Positions 6,211-11,723 of a DNA stretch of 12,946 bases are shown piece by piece (the stretch's first letter is position 1; every line of letters begins with the position of its first letter). A program made the translations under genes and the position numbers. Below the pieces are notes generated by a model. It did not search any database. It was given only the letters and a program-made list of their open reading frames with translations, and was not told where the DNA came from. Source of the stretch: Acidobacteriota bacterium (GTDB taxonomy: Bacteria; Acidobacteriota; Terriglobia; Terriglobales; Acidobacteriaceae); assembly GCA_003225595.1 (NCBI GenBank), contig QIAR01000495.1, positions 1-12,946 of the forward strand, given 5' to 3'.

Positions 6211-6759
6211 ATGAAAGCCTATCAGCATGAGCTCGCGCACTCCTACGAACACCGGCGTCGTCTCTTTCAGTTTAGTTCGGCTTCTCTCTTCCAGTCTTTG
6301 ATTACCGCAATAATAGTGGGTGTAGTCGTGGCGCTTGTTGGTGTTGTGATAATTAAGGTGTCTCAGACCGGCCAAATTCCATGGTACATTCTGGCCAGTG
6401 TCGAAGGTATCGTGCAGTTGCTTATCGTCACAGTCTTGTTGACGATCCTCCTCGAACAACGTCGAAAGCGATCCATCCGACGAACGCTGGAACTTGCCTT
6501 CTTGAACCATCACATTCGGAATGCCATGACCCAGATGACGATGGCTTCGAATGCCGCTGACCCAGAGGAACAGCAACGTTTCATGCGCGACGCGACTGCC
6601 CGAGTTTCAGAGACGTTATTCCGAGTTGCAAACAGCGCGGATCTTACCGGGTTGTCTCTTGAAGTTGATCTCTTTGGAAAGGAACTGGCCCACGAAGGCG
6701 AAGAGAGAGAGAAGGGCGATGAGAGACAGGCGAAAGAATTCGCTACCAATCCCCACTGA
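6211..6759 (+). CDS. Two-helix membrane protein with a histidine-kinase H-box-like motif and no ATPase domain
   Basis: A 182-residue protein. Two hydrophobic helices are visible at about residues 30-50 (LITAIIVGVVVALVGVVIIKV) and 58-82 (WYILASVEGIVQLLIVTVLLTIL). A basic stretch EQRRKRSIRR follows, and then LELAFLNHHIRNAMTQM at about 93-109. That segment resembles the H-box of sensor kinases (F-x-H-E-L-R-N-P-L), with His100 as the would-be phosphoacceptor and Asn104 in the usual place. The rest is helical (QQRFMRDATARVSETLFRVA) with a highly charged tail (HEGEEREKGDERQAKEF). No N, G1 or G2 box of a kinase catalytic domain exists. It could be a phosphotransfer or dimerisation partner of another kinase, or an unrelated helical protein. 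AGGGG at about 6201-6205 supports ATG 6211. The gene is probably transcribed alone. No family name is claimed. Confidence 0.75.
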   Translation: MKAYQHELAHSYEHRRRLFQFSSASLFQSLITAIIVGVVVALVGVVIIKVSQTGQIPWYILASVEGIVQLLIVTVLLTILLEQRRKRSIRRTLELAFLNHHIRNAMTQMTMASNAADPEEQQRFMRDATARVSETLFRVANSADLTGLSLEVDLFGKELAHEGEEREKGDERQAKEFATNPH

Positions 6760-7048
6760 ACCATCAAAAGAGTTCCCCCGGACCTCATTCTCCACGCCGT
6801 TGGTAGCCCGGTTGTGAATTTGTCCGGCCTGCTGCACTTCATCGCTAGCCCGAGCACGTAGTTGTTGTGGGCGTTTCCTTCTGAGGCGATTAGCCTCCCA
6901 GAACATTGGTCTCCTGATCCGTCTTCATCAGTGCAAATCCATCGCCAAGAAGTCTCTACGATCCGTCGCCTGCCCTGAGAGCAGCCAAAGGGTGCCCTCT
7001 TTCCTCCAATCCGTTATGATTGCCTGGTCCGTCATCATTGAGGTCACT
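6760..7048. other. Intergenic stretch, no supported gene
   Basis: This 289-bp gap holds one perfect 5-bp hairpin (GAGGC-GATTA-GCCTC, 6883-6897) with no T tract. It also holds a TATGAT -10-like box at 7015-7020, about 28 nt before ATG 7049. A minus-strand frame (6616-6906) with a good ribosome binding site crosses it but is judged a shadow. Confidence 0.5.
7015..7020 (+). promoter_or_regulatory. Putative -10 element for the PC4-like/Ddn-like operon
   Basis: TATGAT ends 28 nt before ATG 7049, with a poor -35 candidate (GTGCCC at 17-bp spacing). It would leave a leader of about 20 nt carrying the GAGGT ribosome binding site. Confidence 0.35.
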
Positions 7049-7297
7049 ATGCCCGAACCGTCGTATGAGGAACTGAAAGCGCGCCTAGCCGAACTCGAAA
7101 AGCAGGTCGACACCAGAAAGCGCAGCGGTAGCCTGGAATTCAAAGTCAGTGAAAAAGGCGGGGTGAGCGTTTACGGCCTGGGACGTTTCCCGGTGACGCT
7201 CTACTACGAACAGTGGACGCGCCTCCTGGACGCTTCCGACAAACTTCGGGAATTTCTCGAAGAAAACAAGTCCAAGCTCAAACTGAAGGGGCAGTGA
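7049..7297 (+). CDS. Small conserved-looking protein, possibly PC4-like fold
   Basis: An 82-residue protein. The N-terminal 25 residues are an amphipathic helix (SYEELKARLAELEKQV) followed by a basic turn (DTRKRSG). The core reads as short strands SLEFKVSEK, GVSVYGLG and FPVTLYYEQW, then a C-terminal helix (TRLLDASDKLREFLEENKSKLKLKGQ). A glycine turn, a strand ending in T-L-Y-x-E-Q-W, and a following helix recall the single-stranded-DNA-binding domain of the transcription coactivator PC4 (its LNxEQWxxL segment). That is a by-eye resemblance, so the function stays open. The frame is open from 6992, but GAGGT 5 nt before ATG 7049 fixes the start. Its end overlaps the next gene by 4 bp (GTGA), so the two are probably translated together. 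Confidence 0.7.
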   Translation: MPEPSYEELKARLAELEKQVDTRKRSGSLEFKVSEKGGVSVYGLGRFPVTLYYEQWTRLLDASDKLREFLEENKSKLKLKGQ

Positions 7298-7692
7298 TCG
7301 CCAAGCCAGTGGGAAGCCCGGGAGAACTTGTGTCCCGAGAGCGCGAGAACGCAGCTCACGATATCGTCCGGGAACAGTACTTGTACCTGACCACACGCGG
7401 ACGCAAATCGGGACGGTCACGGGAAATCGAAATCTGGTTCACGCATCGCGACGGTCGTTTCTACATCATCGCCGAGTATGCGACCTCGGACTGGGTACAG
7501 AATATCCGTACGGATCCAGCGGTCCGGGTCCGCGTTGGTGGCAAGACATTTTCTGCGCGGGCGCGGATCATTTTGGCTGAAAAAGACCTCGACCTGAACC
7601 GCGCAGTCCACGATCTCTCGCGCAAGAAATACGGCTGGGGCGACGGGCTCGTGGTGGAGTTGACACCTGATGAGGCGGCACAGACCACGTAA
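7294..7692 (+). CDS. Deazaflavin-dependent nitroreductase (Ddn)-family split-barrel oxidoreductase
   Basis: A 132-residue protein of the Ddn-type split-barrel family related to pyridoxamine-phosphate oxidases; members use F420 or flavin, and some reduce quinones or nitro compounds. The family pattern is clear: YLYLTTRGRKSGRSREIEIWF at about residues 32-52, then DGRFYIIAEYATSDWVQNIRTDPAVRVRVGG, the usual strand-WxxNI-xxxPxVxVxxG order. Length is typical. The open frame reaches back to 7213, but GTG 7294 overlaps the previous stop as GTGA and follows AAGGGG, so that start is chosen. No F420 biosynthesis gene is visible here, so the cofactor is undecided. Coupled to the small PC4-like protein, which suggests a shared role not evident from sequence. 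Confidence 0.85.
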   Translation: MIAKPVGSPGELVSRERENAAHDIVREQYLYLTTRGRKSGRSREIEIWFTHRDGRFYIIAEYATSDWVQNIRTDPAVRVRVGGKTFSARARIILAEKDLDLNRAVHDLSRKKYGWGDGLVVELTPDEAAQTT

Positions 7693-7698
7693 GTACGG

Positions 7699-7719
7699 GC
7701 GCTGCAACTGGTTGCGCGC
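7699..7719 (+). repeat. Hairpin directly after the Ddn-like gene
   Basis: GCGC-T-GCAA, loop CTGG, TTGC-GCGC form an 8-bp stem with one bulged T, beginning 6 nt after the stop codon. No T run follows on either strand, so it is not a canonical intrinsic terminator; it may still stabilise or mark the mRNA 3' end. Confidence 0.45.
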
Positions 7720-7788
7720 AAATCACGCTAGAGAGTCGAAGTACCTGCACTGCTGACAACCGATCAGTGATTCGTAACTGACTGATTC

Positions 7789-8562
7789 ATGTCCAAAGAC
7801 GACATCCTTACTCTTCCTTCGCCGCCGGCCGACGCGCGCCTCCGCTACGGTACTGATCCCAACCAATTCGGCGACCTCCGCCTGCCGAAAGGGAAGGGGC
7901 CTTTCCCCATAGTGGTGAACATCCATGGGGGCTACTGGCGCGCCAAGTATGATCTGGCGCACGCTGGACATCTTTGTGCCGCGCTGACAGCGAAAGGGGT
8001 TGCTACGTGGAATCTCGAATACCGACGCGTGGGCAATGAAGGCGGCGGCTGGCCAGGAACCTTCGAGGATATCGGCAACGGCTACCGGTTCATTTCACAG
8101 ATTGCGAATCGCCACAATTTGGACACGGGACGCATGGTGGTGGTTGGCCATTCCGCGGGTGGGCAACTCGCCCTTTGTCTGGCGGGCCATCAACCTTCCG
8201 TAAAACGCGTCGTCTCTCTTGCGGGCGTAGTCGATCTGCAGCGCGCCTGGGAGCTACACCTGAGCAATAACGCTGTCGTTGAGTTTCTCGGTGGCAACCC
8301 CAGTGACGTCCCCGAGCACTACCATGAAGCCGATCCCATGCGGCTCAAACTGCAGAAAACGGTGCAATGGCTGATCCATAGCCTGGGCGACGACGTCGTT
8401 CCGGCAAATTTCAGTCGCGCCTACGTTGAGCAGAAAAAAGCGCGTGGCGAGGACGTCCACTTGTTGGAAATTGCGACCGCAGGTCATTTCGACCTGATCG
8501 ATCCCCGGTCCTCTGCTTGGCCTAAGATCGAGCAGACTATTGTGCACCTACTTCAACCCTAG
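7789..8562 (+). CDS. Alpha/beta hydrolase, kynurenine-formamidase/BD-FAE-like
   Basis: A 257-residue cytosolic serine hydrolase. The oxyanion motif HGGYW is at residues 46-50, the nucleophile elbow GHSAGG at 120-125 with Ser122, the catalytic Asp in LGDDVVP (Asp201/202), and the catalytic His233 in AGHFDLID. The HGGYW variant and the short length match the kynurenine formamidase (arylformamidase) and carbohydrate-esterase-like group rather than lipases. No tryptophan-degradation gene is nearby, so the substrate is open. No Shine-Dalgarno is evident before ATG 7789; a CTGACA -35-like hexamer is at 7753-7758 but the matching -10 (TAACTG) is poor. The gene follows the Ddn-like gene by 96 bp on the same strand with a hairpin between, so it may be its own unit. 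Its stop faces the ketosynthase gene across a repeat region. Confidence 0.88.
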   Translation: MSKDDILTLPSPPADARLRYGTDPNQFGDLRLPKGKGPFPIVVNIHGGYWRAKYDLAHAGHLCAALTAKGVATWNLEYRRVGNEGGGWPGTFEDIGNGYRFISQIANRHNLDTGRMVVVGHSAGGQLALCLAGHQPSVKRVVSLAGVVDLQRAWELHLSNNAVVEFLGGNPSDVPEHYHEADPMRLKLQKTVQWLIHSLGDDVVPANFSRAYVEQKKARGEDVHLLEIATAGHFDLIDPRSSAWPKIEQTIVHLLQP

Positions 8563-8736
8563 CCACCGGATTTGCACGGATCAACACGGAAAAAAGCGAA
8601 AGACCACCAAGGGCACGAAGGTACACGAAGGGAAACAGCCTTGCTCTCTCAGAGCACTGTCACAGCTCAGGAACCCGTGTTGATCCGTGCGAATCCATGG
8701 CGAAGTTTTTCTGTGTCGTTATGTGGCGCTCTGTGG
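8563..8736. repeat. Inverted-repeat intergenic region between convergent genes
   Basis: Two 22-bp arms at 8568-8589 and 8675-8696 are inverted copies that match at 21 of 22 positions; both contain GCACGGATCAACACGG when read in one orientation. Beside the left arm are ACCAAGGGCACGAAGG and TACACGAAGG words, and beside the right arm TGTGGCGCTCTGTGGCT words. These resemble dispersed intergenic repeats known from several environmental phyla (from memory). No gene is supported. The structure could fold as a large hairpin ending transcription of both convergent genes. Confidence 0.75.
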
Positions 8737-9969
8737 CTAAGCTACGTTGCGGAGCACCAGCGCCGAGTTCTTCGATCCGAACGCGATGCAATTGCAAATC
8801 GCGTGTTCAATGCTCACGTTTCTGCCCACGTCCGGCACATAGTCCAGGGCGCATTCCGGATCCGGCGTTTCCAGATTGATCGTAGGGGGGACCTGCTGCC
8901 GCCGCATGGCCACGAGGGTGGCCGCCACACCGGCGGCGCCGCAAGCGCCCTGGGGATGCCCGATCTGCGACTTCAGCGCCGACATCGGTACCCTTGCCGC
9001 ATGCTCCCCCAGCGCCAGTTTCAACGCCTGCGTCTCAATGCGGTCATTGAGTTTGGTCGAAGTCCCGTGCAGATTTACATAGTTCACATCCCGTGCGTCG
9101 ATACCCGCTTCTGTCATGGCCAGCGCGATGGCCCGGGCCGGCTCTTCGCCACACTCTTTGAGCCGCACGCGATGAAATGCCTCGCAGGTCGAGCCGTACC
9201 CGCAGATTTCCGCCAGCATCGTCGCCCCGCGCCGCCTGGCATGCTCATACTCCTCGAGTACAAACATCCACGCGCCCTCAGCCAGCACAAACCCGTCGCG
9301 GTCGGCAGAGAACGGGCGTGACGCCTTTTCGGGAGCGTGATTCCAGGAATCAGTAAGAATCTTCATCAGGATGAAGCCCTTTACAATGCCCAGTGCGATC
9401 GGCGCGTCTGCTCCGCCGGTCAGAACCATATCCAGCCGGCCCGACTGAATCTGCCGCAGTGAATAGCCCATCGCGTCTGTCGATGACGTGCAGCCGGTCG
9501 TGATCACATGACTTGGTCCGCGCAGACCGAACCGGATGCTGACATCACTCGAGAGCGTGCCCATTACTCCAGTCGGTACGCAGAACAGGCTCATCTGGCG
9601 ATATTGCTGGTGAAAGAAGAGGCGATACTGCTCCTCAGTGAATTCCTGGGCCCCGCCGCCCGAGCCGAGGATCACACCGAAACGGCGTTTGCGTTCCAGC
9701 GGCAGGGAAGCAGGATCGATTCCGGCATCGCTGAAAGCCTGGCTCGCCGCGGCCAGAGCCAGTGGCAGCACGCGTGAAACGTGCTTGCGCTCACGTTTTT
9801 CTACCCAGGCGAGCTCGTCAAAATCGCGAACCTCGCCCGCGACCTGCACGGGGATCTCGCTGGGATCGAAATGCGTGATGCGGTGCACAATGGCGTCGCC
9901 AAATTCCTGATTCCCTACACCGTTTGGGCTCACCGCTCCCATGCCGGTGATTACAACACGTCGTGTCAC
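8737..9969 (-). CDS. Beta-ketoacyl-ACP synthase II-like protein (FabF family) with a short N-terminal deletion
   Basis: A 410-residue thiolase-fold condensing enzyme that would extend acyl-ACP with malonyl-ACP. The catalytic residues are intact: Cys160 in TTGCTSS, His301 in NLHGTST, Lys333 and His338 in LKSQIGHPQGACGA. Variations from housekeeping FabF include HGTSTKLND and a C-terminal AFGSKNSALVL instead of FGGxN, so it may be a paralogue serving a special lipid or polyketide. Between GNQEFGDAI and VHRITHFDPSE the family normally has about six or seven more residues (an AGxSG-containing segment), absent here. The frame is open to a TTG at 9996, but GTG 9969 has GGGAGAG just upstream, starts the protein at MTRRVVITGMG like relatives, and lies downstream of a likely promoter. 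No acyl carrier protein gene is adjacent. Confidence 0.9.
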   Translation of the reverse strand: MTRRVVITGMGAVSPNGVGNQEFGDAIVHRITHFDPSEIPVQVAGEVRDFDELAWVEKRERKHVSRVLPLALAAASQAFSDAGIDPASLPLERKRRFGVILGSGGGAQEFTEEQYRLFFHQQYRQMSLFCVPTGVMGTLSSDVSIRFGLRGPSHVITTGCTSSTDAMGYSLRQIQSGRLDMVLTGGADAPIALGIVKGFILMKILTDSWNHAPEKASRPFSADRDGFVLAEGAWMFVLEEYEHARRRGATMLAEICGYGSTCEAFHRVRLKECGEEPARAIALAMTEAGIDARDVNYVNLHGTSTKLNDRIETQALKLALGEHAARVPMSALKSQIGHPQGACGAAGVAATLVAMRRQQVPPTINLETPDPECALDYVPDVGRNVSIEHAICNCIAFGSKNSALVLRNVA

Positions 9970-9997
9970 GCTCTCTCCCGCATATTCTTCGCTCAAG

Positions 9998-10003
9998 ACT
10001 ATA
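9998..10003 (-). promoter_or_regulatory. Putative -10 element for the FabF-like gene
   Basis: TATAGT on the minus strand lies 28 nt upstream of GTG 9969. Transcription starting about 7 nt after it would begin near 9991, inside the longer TTG frame, which favours the GTG start. No good -35 is seen. Confidence 0.35.
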
Positions 10004-10093
10004 TATGAAAGCCGGACATTGGCTTAGATGCAGTCCTGTCGGCTAGTGTCGCGCAGGCCTCTGCGATCTCCGCGCTGAAATGCTCTGCTGTCT

Positions 10094-10099
10094 TATAAT
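10094..10099 (+). promoter_or_regulatory. Consensus -10 element for the ubiD-like gene
   Basis: A perfect TATAAT ends 26 nt before the TTG start at 10126. The -35 region is not recognisable. The divergent FabF-like gene has its own -10 at 10003-9998, so the gap carries two back-to-back promoters. Confidence 0.5.
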
Positions 10100-10112
10100 C
10101 GAGCGTTTCGTG

Positions 10113-10120
10113 AAAAGGAG
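10113..10120 (+). promoter_or_regulatory. Ribosome binding site supporting a TTG start
   Basis: AAAAGGAG ends 5 nt before TTG 10126. This strong site decides the unusual start codon of the UbiD-family gene. Confidence 0.8.
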
Positions 10121-10125
10121 AACCT

Positions 10126-11715
10126 TTGGCCTACGACGATCTACGCGACTGGATCGCGGCGCTGGACCGCGCGGGCGAACTGAAGAAAATCCGCACCGAA
10201 GTGGATCCGATCTTGGAGATTACTGAAATCACCGATCGAGTCTCAAAAGGAAACTATACGAAATCCGCAGGCAAGAGTGCCCGCGCCACACAGGCCGGCG
10301 GCCCAGCTCTGCTATTCCAAAACATCAAAGGTCACCCCGGCGCGCAGGTGCTGATCAACCAGTTCGGCTCTGCGCGGCGCATGAACCTAGCGCTGGAAGT
10401 GGATTCGTTGGATGAAGTCGCCGACCGCATCCGTCACTTCATGGACGTGAAATCACCACAAGGCTTCCTCGACAAAGTCAAAATGCTGCCCATGCTGGCG
10501 GAAATGGGTAAGTTCTTCCCCAAGACGGTTTCCACCGGCCCGTGCAAAGAAGTCATCAAACGTGACAACTTTTCGCTGCTCGATTTTCCGATCTTGCAGT
10601 GCTGGCCGAAGGACGCCGCCCGCTTCATTACTATGCCTTGCGTCGTCACGCGCGATCCGAGAACCGGCAAGCGTAATGTCGGCATGTACCGCATGCAGGT
10701 CTATGACGAGCGTACCACCGGCATGCACTGGCAGCGGCAGAAGGTCGGGGCGGAACATTACCGCGAGCGTTTGCGGGCGGCGGCTTCGGGTAGCGATCCT
10801 GCACGATCTACCGCCGCAGTCGACATCATGGCGCGGTCTTCGGGTGGCTCGGTGCTCGCCGATGGAGACCGGCCGAGCGGCCGAATGGAGGTCGCGGTTG
10901 CGATCGGCACCGAACCGGCTGTTACTTTTTCAGCTATTGTGCCCGCGCCGCCGGATGTCGAGGAATATCTGATTGCAGGCTTCTTACGCCAGAAGCCACT
11001 GGAGCTGGTTAAGTGCGAGACGGTTGACCTTGAGGTCCCCGCAACTTCGGAAATCGTTCTCGAAGGCCATGTGCACCTTGATGAACTGCGCACGGAGGGT
11101 CCCTTCGGCGACCACACAGGTTTCTACTCGCTCGAAGATCAGTACCCGGTCTTTCACCTGACTTGCATCACGCATCGCAAGGACCCGATCTATGCCACGA
11201 CGATTGTCGGCAAGCCGCCGATGGAAGACCGTTGGATGGGCAAGGCCGTCGAGCGTATCTTCCTGCCGCTGATGAAGCTCACCATCCCGGAGATCGTCGA
11301 TATCAACCTACCGGTCGAGGGTATCTTCCACAACTTGATGATTGTGTCGATAAAAAAATCTTACCCTGGGCAGGCGCGCAAAGTAATGAACGCCATCTGG
11401 TCGCTGGGGCAGGCGATGTTCACCAAATGCATCATCGTTGTGGATGAAGATGTCAATGTGCAAGATATTGGCGACGTCACGCTCAAAGCTCTCAACCACA
11501 TTGATCCGGAGCGCGATATCCAGTTCACGCTCGGCCCCGTGGACTCGCTCGACCACGCGTCGCGTCTGCCGAACTACGGCTCGAAGATGGGGATCGACGC
11601 GACTCGCAAGTGGGCAAGTGAAGGCTTCACGCGTCCCTGGCCCGACGAAATACTGATGGATGAAAAAACCAAAGCGCTGGTGGATAAGAAGTGGAAGGAT
11701 CTGCGACTGGATTAA
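10126..11715 (+). CDS. UbiD-family (prenylated-FMN) decarboxylase, possible menaquinone-pathway enzyme
   Basis: A 529-residue UbiD-family decarboxylase; the family removes aromatic or alpha,beta-unsaturated carboxylates using prenylated FMN made by UbiX. Hallmarks include YDDLRDWIAALDRAGEL at the N-terminus, ALLFQNIKGHPGAQVLINQFGS, LDFPILQCWPKDAARFITMP, and the active-site region with Glu313 (LEGHVHLDE) and EGPFGDHTGFY at 324-334, then AVERIFLPLMKLTIPEIVDI. Residues about 213-252 are a hydrophilic Ala/Ser/Arg-rich insertion between GAEHYR and MEVAVAIG that I do not expect in standard UbiD. The start is TTG with AAGGAG 5 nt away. In an organism using the futalosine route (mqnD here) this could be the enzyme that decarboxylates the prenylated naphthoate (the role called MqnL), but a phenolic-acid decarboxylase is also possible. 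Convergent with glpK, 8 bp apart. Confidence 0.88.
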   Translation: MAYDDLRDWIAALDRAGELKKIRTEVDPILEITEITDRVSKGNYTKSAGKSARATQAGGPALLFQNIKGHPGAQVLINQFGSARRMNLALEVDSLDEVADRIRHFMDVKSPQGFLDKVKMLPMLAEMGKFFPKTVSTGPCKEVIKRDNFSLLDFPILQCWPKDAARFITMPCVVTRDPRTGKRNVGMYRMQVYDERTTGMHWQRQKVGAEHYRERLRAAASGSDPARSTAAVDIMARSSGGSVLADGDRPSGRMEVAVAIGTEPAVTFSAIVPAPPDVEEYLIAGFLRQKPLELVKCETVDLEVPATSEIVLEGHVHLDELRTEGPFGDHTGFYSLEDQYPVFHLTCITHRKDPIYATTIVGKPPMEDRWMGKAVERIFLPLMKLTIPEIVDINLPVEGIFHNLMIVSIKKSYPGQARKVMNAIWSLGQAMFTKCIIVVDEDVNVQDIGDVTLKALNHIDPERDIQFTLGPVDSLDHASRLPNYGSKMGIDATRKWASEGFTRPWPDEILMDEKTKALVDKKWKDLRLD

Positions 11716-11723
11716 AAGCGATC

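Noticed and set aside
6079..6576. 165-codon minus-strand frame crossing the T8 region and the H-box gene
   Set aside because: Antisense to a better-supported gene, His/Arg-rich, no domain or ribosome binding evidence.
6616..6906. 96-codon minus-strand frame with a good ribosome binding site (AGGAG 4 nt before ATG)
   Set aside because: About half lies antisense to the H-box protein; its hydrophobic helix is the mirror of that gene's charged tail, and the remaining part has no recognisable pattern. It would deserve a look only if conserved in relatives.
8572..9321. 249-codon plus-strand frame starting in the inverted repeat
   Set aside because: It begins in repeat sequence and continues antisense to the ketosynthase; residues are the expected complement of that gene.
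10434..11117. Several minus-strand frames opposite the UbiD-family gene
   Set aside because: Typical shadow frames in GC-rich coding DNA; no motifs, and the plus-strand gene is unambiguous.
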